DNA from: Tubiluchus corallicola
Lineage: Eukaryota > Priapulida > Priapulimorpha > Priapulimorphida > Tubiluchidae
NCBI GenBank assembly: GCA_030141605.1
Contig: JAQGDQ010001079.1
Location: 15,001-64,786, forward strand
DNA: 49,786 nt
Direction: 5' to 3'
In this document: in pieces, positions 31,646 through 44,752 of the stretch
Numbering within the stretch: position 1 is the first letter of the stretch
How the letters are laid out: each line of letters opens with the position of its first letter
Position numbers and translations under genes: made by a program
Notes under the pieces: model-generated
Databases searched by the model: none
The model's input: only the letters and a program-made list of their open reading frames with translations
Told to the model about the DNA's origin: nothing

Positions 31646-32815
31646 CTCAAGTGGCCTAAAAAGTCAACTATAACCATTTACAGATTTTACACTTGGAAAG
31701 TGAAAGACACGAATTTTAAATATCTGTCCTGTGTGAGGTTTGTGGCGCCATCTATCCAACCTTTCCAATCCCAAAAAACTTGTACACTTTAAGACTCAAT
31801 CATCTGAACTGGAAACTCAAATTGAACTATTGATTTCTGGAATCTGATAAATTGTATAAAGTTAGGTTCTGTCTTCTACCCTACTCATCAGAGAAAGGGA
31901 AGACCTATTTAGTCAAGAAAACCTCTGATCACTCCGGGTTGTTATCATCACTTCTTCTTCTTTTTCTTCGTCGGTTAAAGTCGCGCAAATCACGAAACGT
32001 CGCGCGCTGCAAGGAAGAAAAGCAGAAACGTAATCGAAACTTAATCAGTCTCGCAGAAGGCAGAAAAAATTATTGCGCGGAAATGTCAAGATCTGAGAAA
32101 GAACGACGCTATTGTCTGATAATGGTAATAACCGCAGAAAATGAGCTTAAGTGTTGCACGTCGAGTGCGCATGCGTGCCTTCTGAAATGTATTATGTGTA
32201 TTGCAGGTTGCTTTGATCAGTAAAATTCATTGAATGCTACGACTTGTGTTGAGATGAAGAAAAATCTTTGTCTAATTTTCCTCTGGCCACATTTTCAACA
32301 TTTTAAAACTCTTCAAGACCGACCGACTGACTGACTGACTGACTCTTCAAGACTGACTTTGATAAGTCTCAGTTTGGCGACTACATTAACGTTTCACAAT
32401 AATGCATCATGCCCCTTTTGGAAGACTGTAAAAAGGTTAAAAGCATAATATAACATAAATTTTAACTCACGCACACATATGTATATCTATTTATATACAT
32501 ATATGTATACGCAAAATGTATCCTGGTTTTATCGTAAATTTTTGTAAAAGTCCTTGTTCTTATATATTAGGTAAGTAAATCGTGCTTGTAGAAAAGGTTG
32601 TCATTTTTAATACTTTCCTAATAGTGAAATCTAAACAATCCCAGTGAATCAATTCTGTTATTATGAACCTTAATTATTATTAATAATTGTTAAGAGGTTT
32701 TATAAGCAAGTTTGTGGTACACGTATTAAGGACATAATTATAACTGACCATGTTGTATATACACTCTTATATCATGATACAGTGCAGAATTATCGGCCTG
32801 CATATAAATAGGCCT
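31646..32815. other. Intergenic DNA without a supported gene
   Basis: A plus-strand frame at 31852-32223 lacks an ATG start and any domain. The minus strand has CTTTTCTTCCTTGCAG near 32015, a possible splice acceptor followed by a short basic open stretch, but nothing links it to other exons. A short (GACT)n occurs at 32320-32343. An NRF-1-like GTGCGCATGCGTGC lies at about 32166. Confidence 0.3.
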
Positions 32816-32817
32816 TG

Positions 32818-32867
<50 letters not shown>

Positions 32868-32895
32868 CGTGCGTGCCTGCGTGTGTGTGTGTGTA
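32818..32895. repeat. (GT)n microsatellite with (GCGT) interruption
   Basis: About 22 GT units are followed by a few GCGT units and more GT. Confidence 0.95.
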
Positions 32896-33291
32896 TATAT
32901 TGTGCAAAAGAAGATTTATCATTATCAAATTGGAAGGCTGACTGATTTCTTTTGCTTTTGCGTCACAGTTACGTGGCTGCTGTCATGTACCGTAGGTCAC
33001 AGTTACGTGGCTGATGTCATGTACCGTAGCTCACAGTTACGTGGCTGATGAACGTGAAATTTTGTTTGTGTGGTAATAATTCCTTTGAAAAAAAAAATAG
33101 TACGTTTGCTTTCGATATTTTAAATAGTAGATTGTTTTGACATACAGTTTAAGATTGGGTCCGATTTTGCTTTAACCACAGTCACACCAGGCAACGTGGT
33201 CGCAATTCGTGCAGCGAATAACGTGTTATTCATATTCACCTGACACGTGTGTCAGTAACGACTCCTGATGTCTGTTATTTGAGTAGCAAGC

Positions 33292-33756
33292 TTAACCCCT
33301 TAAAACCCGTTGTATCCCTTGGGATACGAGAATATTTTCTGCCTTTAAAATTAATAAAATTTTAAAACTGACATTTATTTGATCTGTTAATAGTTATTTT
33401 GATTTAAGTCAATAACAATAGACTAAAAATGGTGATAAAATGGCAAACTAGAAAATCTACATAGCATAAAAACTGCGCAAGGTACAGTACTTTAGAGACG
33501 ACTTTGTGCAGATCAGCATAGCATGCACGCTAAATGTCTTAAATACTTTAAAAAATTATCAACAGTTGCAAAATGAAGCACATTTTATGCTTCCATTGAA
33601 TCCCAATGTATCTCGTGGGATACAGGCTATAATTAGCACGCGGGCACAGGTAGAAAAAGTGATTATTATGTGTAAACAAGATAGACATACTGAACAAAAG
33701 TACCATGCCAAAAAAATTTTCTTATTAAAAAAATAATTTGGGACTGAAAGGCTTAA
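33292..33756. mobile_element. piggyBac-type MITE, copy 3 (inverted, complete)
   Basis: TTAA at 33292-33295 and 33753-33756 flanks the copy. In reverse complement it matches copies 1 and 2, including GTATCCC-type palindromic boxes at 33312-33327 and 33608-33623. Both ends are intact. Confidence 0.8.
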
Positions 33757-34249
33757 ACCAATTCCCACTGCTGTAAGCACCTTTATTTCCTGCTTAATTT
33801 TGCGATGTCTGAATAGGCATGACTAATCACTCTACGCCAGCATCTGAACCATTTTTCTGGCTTCCCTAATTTGGCTTGTATGTTTCCTCAGACAAGAGAA
33901 TCTTGGAGGAACGTCAACTGCATTTCCTCAGTAGAACGGACTTCCATGATTCAACTAAACCTACAGTTTCAAACTTTCACTTAATGTCGCTAATGGAGCT
34001 TGTAATTTAATATCTAGTTGAAGCTATTAGTTTAATCATAATATCCTAGAGGGCAGCAGTAGCAGTGCATGCCAGAATTTTACAGTTGAGGATGAGGAAA
34101 TGTAATAATGCAAATTATAATGATAAGGATAGTAATTTCTTGGGTTTCCTTTAATCTTTTTAGGAAAAACTTGAAATCCGCTTAATTAAGCCTGTAATAA
34201 TTAGATGAAATGAAAGTCTCATCATAGAATGATTACGCGAGCAATGACA
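33757..34249. other. Intergenic DNA, nothing recognised
   Basis: No gene or repeat copy was identified before the trinucleotide array. Confidence 0.35.
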
Positions 34250-34689
34250 TCAGCAGCAGTAGTAACAGCAATAACACAACCATAACGACAACAGCAGCAG
34301 CAGTGACAATGACAGTCGCTGTAAGCTCGTTATTGACTAATTACGATGAACAATGGCAGCGGCAGCAGTAGAAACAGCAAAAACACAAGCACAACGACAA
34401 CAGCAACGCCAGTCACCACAACAACGATGACGAAGACGACGACGACGACAACAGCAATAGCAACAACAGCAACAGCAGCAACACAATCACCACAACAACG
34501 ATGACGACGACGACAACAACAACAACAACAGCAACGAAAAGATCAACAACGACAACAACAACAATAACAACAACACCAGCACCACCATCACAACAATAAC
34601 AAGAACGGCAACAACAACAACAACAGCAATAACAACAATGACGACGACAACAACAACATCAACCAAACAACAGCAGCAGCAGCAAAATG

Positions 34690-34739
<50 letters not shown>

Positions 34740-34744
34740 CGACG

Positions 34745-34793
<49 letters not shown>

Positions 34794-34830
34794 CTACAAC
34801 AACAACAACAACAACAACAACAATAATAAT

Positions 34831-34896
<66 letters not shown>

Positions 34897-34902
34897 AACA
34901 AT

Positions 34903-34971
<69 letters not shown>

Positions 34972-35035
34972 AACAATAACAATAACAATAACAATAACAA
35001 TAACAACAACAACAACAACAACAACTATAATCATT
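34250..35035. repeat. Large (CAA)n trinucleotide array
   Basis: The 5' part is diverse (CAG, CGA, CAT, CAC triplets). From about 34680 to 35025 it is nearly pure CAA with scattered AAT/ACAATA blocks. All frames that avoid stops give polyglutamine, polyasparagine or leucine/valine runs and should not be read as genes. Confidence 0.95.
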
Positions 35036-35663
35036 ACAATTGTTTGTTAGTTATCGTAGACTTTATATCAACGGCAGTTACAAAGCAGTGAAATTTGTAA
35101 GACGTGTGTTAAACTAAAAAGCAGACTCCATCAAAATTAGCGCATTGATTTCTGAGCTTAAACGATTTTCTCCACAAGTCATAAATTTCCTATTAACTTG
35201 TTCACGAAGCCATGCAAAGCCATGCAAAAGTCTTTACGGCTTCTATTACCATATGATTATTCACCCGCTAATGCTTTACATGGTAATTACTCGTCCAGTC
35301 TTAACACTTTACCACTAATCACTCCGCTAAAATTGATGCGGATTTATATCAAGAACATAGTACTTATTTGAGGAAATAAAGCGTAAGAAGCCATTAATGA
35401 CGGAAAGTACAAGGTGAGTCAAAAGTTGAGACAATTTCTGACGTCTGCAGAGACGAGTGCGTGAATTCGGTTGCTTAGTAAGCATAACTGCTCGCTCTCT
35501 ATGTTGTAATAACGTATCATAAGCATACGGGCCGGTTTTCCTAGGGGGACTGAGCCACTTCGGATGGGGATTGGGGAATTATCTCACATTACCCAAAACC
35601 CTCTCCCCCCAGCATTTGCGCCTGTGTAACGTATTATTATGACTACTGAGAATGGAATTTTAT
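35036..35663. other. Intergenic DNA with a partial MITE-like end
   Basis: CCGGTTTTCCTAGGGGG at about 35532 is inverted to AGGAAAACCGG at 35668, the left end of the next element. It may be a stray terminus of that family. Nothing else was recognised. Confidence 0.35.
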
Positions 35664-36218
35664 TAAAGGAAAACCGGATGATTGTGTAAACATTAGTTCA
35701 GAATAGAGAATGCTCTAATATATTGAAAACTACAAAAGTTTATTGTAAATCAAAGCTTAGATTAAATAATAATTACCTCGGATACTCAAATTTCGTTAAA
35801 CTTGCAAAGCTACGCGCGGCTCAGTGAATCTACTAAGACTGGCAGCGGCGCCTTTTTGTCACATTCGCCTAGCCGACAAGTAAAAGGTGGTATCGTGATA
35901 AGCATGATCACGAACTGCAGTGTTAGTTTCTGACGTAATATGATGTACAGCCCATTTTAAGTGACATCATGCATTAAAACAGTACTGTAACACCTATGCA
36001 AATGTGCTTGATGCGCAAGAGAAGACGTCTGTCATTGCGCAAACTGTGGTTAGTTTCTGACGTAAGCAATAGCTATGTTCGATTGCCCTTAATTAACTTT
36101 TTAAGCTAATTATTCAAATATAAGAAACAATTGCTAGTTTTTATAGGTAAGAAAATGTATATTTTGAACAGTAAATTAAAATGAGATTGAGTCTAAACAA
36201 TCGTCCGGTCTTCCTTTA
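35664..36218. mobile_element. TIR element with TAAAGGAARACCGG ends (complete)
   Basis: The left end TAAAGGAAAACCGGATGATT is inverted at the right end (AATCGTCCGGTCTTCCTTTA), with two mismatches in 20 bp. The 555-bp interior matches 1385-1857. It has no coding capacity. The superfamily is not determinable, though a TA target is possible. Confidence 0.7.
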
Positions 36219-36564
36219 TGTAGACAGTCAGTCGTTTCAAATTATTTGTGAAATGTTTGCAGTGCGCTGCATACCACGCTGCAGGACAGTGCCTAGCACT
36301 TGGAACTTAATTTCACGTTATTCGTTTATCCTATGATTCATACACGTCAACTTACCAAATAAATTCACTTCCAAAATGTGAGCCATGTTGTATAACCTTG
36401 TTTTCCGTTCCTGCAATGAAAAAATCAATACTGTAGCAAACAAAAAATGCATTTTTGCAAAATTTGTAGAAAAGTGTCGCTCAGGCGGAGGACCGTGTCG
36501 TATATTATTAAATATAAAGATTTCTATAGCAACCCTTGCATTCTATACGAACCCTTACTATATT
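36219..36564. other. Spacer before the 69-bp array
   Basis: A 60-codon frame (36385-36567) runs into the array and has no domain support. Nothing else was seen. Confidence 0.35.
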
Positions 36565-37735
36565 TAATTGCTTTATTTTAAAATAACAGTAATATTATGT
36601 TATTATGCTTCAATAAGAACCCTTACTATCTTTAATTGCGTTTATTTTAAAATTTTAAATAACAGTAATATTATGTTATTATGCTTCAAAAAGAACCCTT
36701 ACTATCTTTAATTGCGTTTATTTTAAAATAACAGTAATATTATGTTATTATGCTTCAAAAAGAACCCTACTATCTTTAATTGCGTTTATTTTAAAATAAC
36801 AGTAATATTATGTTATTATGCTTCAAAAAGAACCCTACTATCTTTAATTGCGTTTATTTTAAAATAACAGTAATATTATGTTATTATGCTTCAAAAAGAA
36901 CCCTTACTATCTTTAATTGCGTTTATTTTAAAATAACAGTAATATTATGTTATTATGCTTCAAAAAGAACCCTTACTATCTTTAATTGCGTTTATTTTTT
37001 TTAAATAACAGTAATATTATGTTATTATGCTTCAAAAAGAACCCTTACTATCTTTAATTGCGTTTATTTTTTTAAAATAACAGTAATATTATGTTATTAT
37101 GCTTCAAAAAGAACCTTTACTATCTTTAATTGCGTTTATTTTAAAATAACAGTAATATTATGTTATTATGCTTCAAAAAGAACCTTTACTATCTTTAATT
37201 GCGTTTATTTTAAAATAACAGTAATATTATGTTATTATGCTTCAAAAAGAACCCTTACTATCTTTAATTGCGTTTATTTTAAAATAACAGTAATATTATG
37301 TTATTATGCTTCAAAAAGAACCTTTACTATCTTTAATTGCGTTTATTTTAAAATAACAGTAATATTATGTTATTATGCTTCAAAAAGAACCCTTACTGTC
37401 TTTAATTGCGTTTATTTTTTTTAAAATAACAGTAATATTATGTTATTATGCTTCAAAAAGAACCTTTACTATCTTTAATTGCGTTTATTTTAAAATAACA
37501 GTAATATTATGTTATTATGCTTCAAAAAGAACCCTTACTATCTTTAATTGCGTTTATTTTAAAATAACAGTAATATTATGTTACTATGCTTCAAAAAGAA
37601 CCTTTACTATCTTTAATTGCGTTTCTTTCAAAATAACAGTAATATTATGTTACTATGCTTCAAAAAGAACCCCTACTATATTTAATTGCTTTATTTTGAA
37701 ACAACAGTAATATTATCTTATTATGCTTCAAAAAG
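36565..37735. repeat. 69-bp AT-rich satellite, about 17 copies
   Basis: The unit contains AATAACAGTAATATTATG, TTATTATGCTTCAAAAAGAA and CCCTTACTATCTTTAATTGC. Length varies from 68 to about 77 bp, mainly by T/A run length after GCGTTTATT. Units are nearly identical, with edge copies more diverged. Confidence 0.95.
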
Positions 37736-37996
37736 AATATGCAGTTTTGTTTTAAGTAAAATTTATTCTAATTTCTTGAAGTAAATGACAAAGTAATTAA
37801 AGTTTCCATGCGCCATCTAAGAAATTTAGGTCTACCCAGAAACATGCATTAGTAAAATTATCAATTTCTAAAATGTGGGAGCCAATGATAGTGACACCGT
37901 TGACTGGTATATCTTGAATGTGGGAGATTTCCCTACCTTCCTGTAAGACCATATATACGTATATATGCAAGACCATGTATATATTCCTGTTTCATG

Positions 37997-38519
37997 TTTA
38001 CTGAAGATATACGATGCGATATGCCTACATGTCTTCAGAAAACCGGAAGTTTTGATAACAATTATAACCGTGGGTTTAATAGCCGAGTGGTCATGATAGT
38101 GGTTTACTGAAGATATACTATGCTATATGCCTATATGTCTTCAGAAAACAGAAATTTTTGATAACAATTATAACCGTGGGTTTAATAGCCGAGTGGTCAT
38201 GATAGTGGTTTACTGAAGATATACTATGCTATATGCCTATATGTCTTCAGAAAACAGAAATTTTTGATAACAATTATAACCGTGGGTTTAATAGCCGAGT
38301 GGTCATGATAGTGGTTTACTGAAGATATACTATGCTATATGCCTATATGTCTTCAGAAAACAGGAATTTTTGATAACAATTATAACCGTGGGTTTAATAG
38401 CCGAGTGGTCATGATAGTGGTTTACTGAAGATATACTATGCTATATGCCTACATGTCTTCAGAAAACAGGAATTTTTGATAACAATTATAACCGTGGGTT
38501 TAATAGCCGAGTGGTCATG
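37997..38519 (+). repeat. 106-bp tandem array, 5 copies, with A-box-like motif, hairpin and T-run
   Basis: TGGGTTTAAT starts recur at 38071, 38177, 38283, 38389 and 38495, exactly 106 bp apart. Each unit holds TAGCCGAGTGG, which fits the tRNA A-box consensus TRGCNNAGYNGG. Then comes an inverted pair CTGAAGATATA / TATGTCTTCAG that can form an ~11-bp stem, then TTTTT in four of the five units. No B-box (GGTTCRANNCC) is present. Whether it is transcribed is unknown. Confidence 0.9.
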
Positions 38520-38960
38520 TTAAATTCATAACAACCAACGGTAAGCAATGCCTGTTTTGATTACGAAATGGACGTCGGATAGCCTGCTTCAGTACTGGAA
38601 TGCTTCATTTTCTATACTCATCATCATCATTTCTCTTCGTCAAGGAAGGACGTATTGACATAAATGTGACTAAGGCAACTCTGGGTCGTTGCAGAGGATT
38701 ATCTTTGTTAACGAGCTATGTTCCAGTACTACCACAATCATCCACACTACGTAGGGATATGGGTTTGCAGATTTGTATAGACCTATTCCGGAATGCTGAG
38801 CATTGAATTACTCCCTTATAGGCATTTTTCTTTCCACCCTGTCTAAATACGTCATTTAGAATGTATTGATGTTACCGTTTACTGTTGTCGTAGAATCCAC
38901 TTCTCGTGAATATGTTCAAATGCGTTTTGTCATTGATGTGGAGTCATTATTTGAATAATT
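38520..38960. other. Spacer, no supported gene
   Basis: A 68-codon frame (38600-38806) has no recognisable domain. Nothing else was identified. Confidence 0.35.
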
Positions 38961-39089
38961 TAGAGTAAAACTACGACTCCATGTGCACGTAATGCGTAAT
39001 GCGTAATCTGTGATGCGTAATGCGTATTGACTGTTTCGTAAATGCTACGCATATTAACAAAACTCACGGCACTCTTTCCGCCATTTTTG

Positions 39090-39626
39090 GTCACTACTTT
39101 AAAAAGAAATTAAAAGATTATCATTATAACAGGTTTCAACTTCCACATTGTGCATCTGATACTAATTACACAGACTCAACTTTCATCTACCCCCGCCTCT
39201 GACTCCATAAAACGATTAAAAATGTAAAATTTTAAAAAAAATTATGTAATGTAATACGTGTTCTGTTAGTTTTGTAATGTCAAATGTATAAATAGCGTAA
39301 ATGTAATTAATGAAATTTATGTAATGTAAAGCATGTTTCTGTTAATTGTGTCATGTCAAATGTATATTGTGTAAAATATGTCATGTAAAATTTAATGTAC
39401 TTTTGTAATATTGTTTTGTAAAAATATTTTAATATGGTGTTTGTAAATATGTTCATTTATTGTATATAATTAGGCCTTAGTTTTGCACTTTGGTGTTTTT
39501 AGTCAGCACTGGACGCATTTGTCTTGAACAGTGTTGTTATCTTAACATTACGCTGAGGCTTATTCAATTTTATTATAATGAGTGAACCATTTTTATGACA
39601 AATAAAGAATTAATATATGTATATTC
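39090..39626 (+). mobile_element. Non-LTR retrotransposon family 1, copy 2 (3' end)
   Basis: It begins at codons for FKKKLKDYHYNRFQLPHC, passes the stop at about 39200, and continues through the shared 3'UTR to AAATAAAGAATTAATATATG. It matches 10449-11000 and 40528-41160 in inverse orientation. Confidence 0.85.
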
Positions 39627-39658
39627 GTGAAAATTGCAAGCAATGATTTCAGGAAACC

Positions 39659-39985
39659 ATGTCTCGTCGAAATTTAAACGTGATAATTACAGCATCAGCT
39701 TATTATTGTACTATTAGATGGAAAAGAAAGCACGTGTTTTGGGTGCATAACATTTTGCAGTGGAGAGAACAATGCGGCAGGCATCATCATTTAGTGAAAG
39801 AAAGGCAGTTAGATGCACAACACATAACTACATGCTTCTTCCATCTCTCAAAGACTCAAATAGAAAAATTATTCTTGTTTGTTTATAAGTGCCAAAGTTA
39901 CCAAAACTCTCCTAACTACAATTTTCAGAAAGCTAAACAGCGAAAATGGTCGCCGGAAACTCGAAAACTCACTGTAATCACCTAG
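39659..39985 (+). pseudogene. Truncated PIF/Harbinger transposase (N-terminal part)
   Basis: The 108-codon frame begins MSRRNLNVIITASAYY and contains KRKHVFWVHNILQWREQ, then HHLVKERQLDAQ and HLSKTQIEKLFLFV. This is the order seen at the start of HARBI1-like transposases (W-V-H-P-x-L, F-x-x-L-V-x-E-L-R-x-D, Y-F-R-M-S-x-x-x-F-x-x-L-L). Homology ends near residue 75, before any DDE catalytic residue, and the tail is unrelated. It cannot be an active enzyme. Intact ATG and frame could reflect recent deletion. Confidence 0.65.
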
Positions 39986-40057
39986 GCAATAGAGATTTCC
40001 CGTATTGCTGCGTGATGCGTATTTGGACGATAGCGATCAGGTTCGAATGAATACGAA

Positions 40058-40320
40058 ACCCGCATCGCGTATTACAGATCACACATCGCGTATTACGGAT
40101 CACGCATCGTGTATTACGGATCACGCATTGCGTATTACGGATCACGCATCGCGTATTACGAATCACGCATCGCATATTACGGATCACGCATCGCGTATTA
40201 CGGATCACGCATCGCGTATTACGGATCACGTATCGCATATTACGGATCACGCATCGCGTATTACGGATCACGCATCGCGTATTACGAATCACGTATCGCG
40301 TATTACGGATCACGCATCAC
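40058..40320. repeat. 21-bp minisatellite, about 12 copies
   Basis: The unit is ACGGATCACGCATCGCGTATT with few variants. Inverted relatives (GTAATGCGTAATGCG) occur at 38990-39030 in the opposite end of the host element. Being a multiple of three, it leaves long open frames (ASRITDH repeats) that are not genes. Confidence 0.95.
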
Positions 40321-40527
40321 GTACACATGGAAACACTTCTACATGTTTAAATACAAACTATTGTATACGCATTGCAGATCACGCATCACACATTACGTAA
40401 ACATGGGGTCATATCTTAACTCTATGACACGTCACAACGTAAAAACTGTCTAAAAAGGCATTTCCTAATTAACAACGAAAACAAGCCAGGCATCGCGGCG
40501 AAATAGGCTACTTTATAGAGTGACTTA

Positions 40528-41167
40528 TATATATATATATATATCTATATATATATATATTAATTCTTTATTTGTCATAAAAATGGTTCACTCATTATAA
40601 TAAAATTGAGTAAGCCTCAGCGTAATGTTAAGATAACAACACCGTTCAAGACAAATGCGTCCAGTGCAGACTAAAAAAAACTAAAGTGCAAAACTAAGGT
40701 CTAATTATATACAATAAATGAACATATTTACAAACACCATATTAAAATATTTTTACAAAACAATATTACAAAAGTACATTAAATTTTACATGACATATTT
40801 TACACTATAAATACATTTGACATGACACAATTAACAGAAACATGCTTTACATTACATAAATTTCACTCATTACATTTACACTATTTATACATTTGACATT
40901 ACAAAACTAACATAACACGTATTACATTACATAATTTTTTTAAAATTTTTACATTTTTAATCATTTTATGGAGTCAGGGGCGGGGGTAGATGAAAGTTGA
41001 GTCTGTGTAATTAGTATCAGTTGCACAATGTGGAAGTTGAAACCTGTTATATTGATATTCTTTTAATTTCTTTTTAAAGTGGTGGAGAGATTCTATTTGT
41101 TTTATTTCACTGGGTAGTAAGTTCCATAAATGTATGGCCTGTTTTGATATAGAGTTATTTCCAAATA
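40528..41167 (-). mobile_element. Non-LTR retrotransposon family 1, copy 3 (3' end)
   Basis: It follows a TA-rich tail (about 40528-40560) with TTAATTCTTTATTTGTCA and matches copy 1 base for base over most of its length. The match stops at about 41167 (TTATTTCCAAATA). Confidence 0.85.
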
Positions 41168-41479
41168 ACTTTACTTCGCTAGCAAGTAACCAAAAAAATG
41201 TATTGCGGTTCCAACGCGCGCAAATTTAGTGGGTACTCTAATGACAAATTTACTCAAAGCGTTAAAAGCGAGTTTCCAAAGCCACGAGTTGTTCGCGTGA
41301 CGAATGTTTATTTCATAACGCAACAACGTAATGCGTTTACATTGTTTCTTAATCTTAATGGAATTTTGTAACGGAATAACGTGACTTACTATCACGTATG
41401 ACAGAAAGTGAGGTTTAGCTTTTAAAACCATTTCGAGTTTTAGGTCTAATTCTGAGTCAAATTAAGTCTTTATTTAGCT

Positions 41480-41672
41480 AATTAACTAATGCTCCAACTG
41501 TAAATGTTGACAACAGAAAATTATTTAAAACCGGCTATGTCATGTCGATTTTAGCACAAATTTTTACTTTTGATTTTTAGTCACTTGTTTTTTACCAGGC
41601 ATGTTTACTACGCAGCTTCACAAATTTCTTCTTTTCGTCCATTTGTTTGTTTTTTCTTTCTTTCTATCTATT

Positions 41673-41747
<75 letters not shown>

Positions 41748-41822
41748 TCTTTCTATCTAGCTATCTGTCTGTCTGTGTTAGACAACTATCTTAGTTCTTT
41801 GTGTTTTTTACTGTCCGTTTGA
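41480..41822 (+). mobile_element. Non-LTR family 3 3' end carrying a (TTTC)n array
   Basis: The flanks CTCCAACTGTAAATGTTG and AACTATCTTAGTTCTTTGTG match the element at 45295-45750 (45472 onward and about 45565-45600). A (TTTC)n run at 41657-41752 occupies the middle. The sequence next to the run is repeated in inverse orientation at 44380-44460. Confidence 0.6.
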
Positions 41823-42495
41823 ACAAGTATGCGAGTTACTTGGCGAGTTACTTAGTGAGCTTTTAGCAGTGAACCTAAGAATGAGTGTCAGTGCGCGCTT
41901 GTGGTCGGGGAGTAATCGCAGTAAGTTTTGCTCGTTTGTTTGAACAAGCTTGTGAGTTACTTGGCGAGTTACTTAGTGAGTTACTTAGTGAGTTTTTAGC
42001 AGTGAACCTAAGAATGAGTGTCAGCGCGCTCTTGTAGTCGGAGAGTAATCGCAGTAAGATTTGCTTTTTTGTCTGAACACACTTGTGAGTTACTTAGCGA
42101 GTTACTTAGTGGGTTACTTAGTGAGTTTTTAGCAGTGAACCTCTGAATAGGTGTTGGCACGCGCTTGTAGTCTGAGAGTAATCGCAGTAAGTTTTGCTCT
42201 TTTGTCTGAACACGCTTGCGAGTTACTTGGCGAGTTACTTAGTGAGTTTTTAGCAGTGAACCTAAGAATGAGTGTCAGCGCGCTCTTGTAGTCGGAGAGT
42301 AATCGCAGTAAGATTTGCTTTTTTGCCTGAACACACTTGTGAGTTACTTAGCGAGTTACTTAGCGACTTACTTAGTGAGTTTTTAGCAGTGAACCTCTGA
42401 ACAGGTGTCAATAGTCAGAGAGTAATTGCAACAAGTTACGAGTTACTTGGCGAGGAAACTCACTAGTCTGAACGCGCCACTAGTCTGAACGCGCC
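41823..42495. repeat. GGCGCG-family satellite with ~121-133-bp units
   Basis: AGTAATCGCAGTAAG-type starts recur at about 41911, 42044, 42177, 42298 and 42421. Unit length changes by 12 bp as GAGTTACTTAGT/GAGTTACTTGGC subrepeats are gained or lost. The array ends with two tandem copies of ACTAGTCTGAACGCGCC, the terminal sequence of the element at 25270. The left terminus was not found. Confidence 0.8.
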
Positions 42496-42949
42496 ACAAG
42501 AATGATTTTTCGCTTAGTTACCTGTGAGTAACTAAATCATTTGAGGTTCAAAAGTCATGGCATCGCAACCTGTAACGACTCATAAATCACTTTTGCTCCT
42601 TATAACGTACAGCAGATGTGCTCATCTCAACAATAAAATCTCAGTTGACATGACTCATTTCACGCTTGGATGAGTATAACTGATGAAATGTGGCTTCATT
42701 GATGAAAAATAAAATCTTACCGACATGACAACAAACAGTCAAACGCACGAACCACCTTCAACAAGCAGACAGGCGTGGAAACAACAAGCATTACAATGCA
42801 GAGAAAATTGATGAAATTGCTTACAGAGAATGTCAAGCCGAGAAAGACTCGCTAGTTCACATTTTAGAAGCCACTGTATTAAGCAAAAGATGGATTTTCA
42901 ACCAAAAGTTTTGCTTGTGACAAGTTGCTGAGTTTAAAGTGTACTGTTG
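42496..42949. other. Spacer, nothing recognised
   Basis: No gene, RNA or repeat copy was identified. Confidence 0.35.
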
Positions 42950-43655
<706 letters not shown>

Positions 43656-44009
43656 AACCCCGATGGCGGTGTTGCCGTCGTCACCGCCACCGCCAATGTT
43701 GTTCAAAACTAACTTTTTACATACATACTCAGATACAGCACAAATACAGTACAAACTGACATAAAACTGGTAACATCAGTTAACCAAGTTTTAAGAGAAA
43801 GAGCATTTGTTGCACCATGAAACACTAGTCAAACTTAACAAATCCGTAGAACCTTATCTTGTATGCCGATATCTGAGTATCATTAATCATCCATATCATT
43901 GTCTCATCTATCATATCTCTATATCATCCGCCCCCCCCCCGACTAATTTTCGCCATTCCTTGCACGTCTTATTTCCTGTTTTACCACCAGTATATAAAGT
44001 TTTTCCACC
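43656..44009. other. Spacer between tetranucleotide arrays
   Basis: No gene was identified. A C10 run lies near 43931. Confidence 0.35.
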
Positions 44010-44465
<456 letters not shown>

Positions 44466-44579
44466 TTTATCCACACATATTGCACTATCACAATGTCACG
44501 TGTCACAATGCAGAAGTTAATTATAATAATTATATCCTGGAATTAACTGTTCTAATTTAAACAACCGAGTAGAAATAAC

Positions 44580-44752
44580 TGTTGCTAATGTCAAAAAATG
44601 AACTAGGCAAGGTTCTAGCTGGCTGTTAATAAAATTACAACAGCATGGACTGCAAGGCGTTGTCAAGTGTACACAAATGCCTTGTCTGGTACACTTAACC
44701 TTTGACCTTTCACGATAGTCATCAATTGCTGGAACTGTGAAAAGGCTTATTA
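44580..44752. mobile_element. AGCCTTTTCAC element, truncated copy
   Basis: Only the right part is present, from AACTAGGCAAGGTTCTAGCT through TTGTCAAGTGTACACAAATG to GGAACTGTGAAAAGGCT, followed by TA. It closely matches copy D. Confidence 0.65.

Larger units (their letters stand above)
38961..40424. mobile_element. PIF/Harbinger-derived TIR element with nested LINE and 21-bp array
   Basis: The left end from TAGAGTAAAACTACGACTCC and the right end (inverted, from TAGAGTTAAGATATGACCCC) match at roughly 28 of 36 positions. Both lead into CGTAATGCG-type repeats. Inside are a retrotransposon 3' end (39090-39626), an N-terminal Harbinger transposase piece (39659-39985) and a 21-bp array (40058-40320). 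The target duplication is not clear. The outer boundary is the least certain part. Confidence 0.55.

Noticed and set aside
31852-32223. 123-codon plus-strand frame.
   Set aside because: It has no ATG start and no domain. A minus-strand splice-like site in the same stretch has no partner exon.
34588-35091. Long polyglutamine, polyasparagine, polyvaline and polyleucine frames.
   Set aside because: They are readings of a pure CAA array without flanking domain or start context.
37997-38519. CRISPR-like array.
   Set aside because: Whole 106-bp units are repeated without unique spacers, and the genome is eukaryotic.
40005-40453. Open frames encoding ASRITDH repeats.
   Set aside because: They are a product of the 21-bp minisatellite, whose length is a multiple of three.
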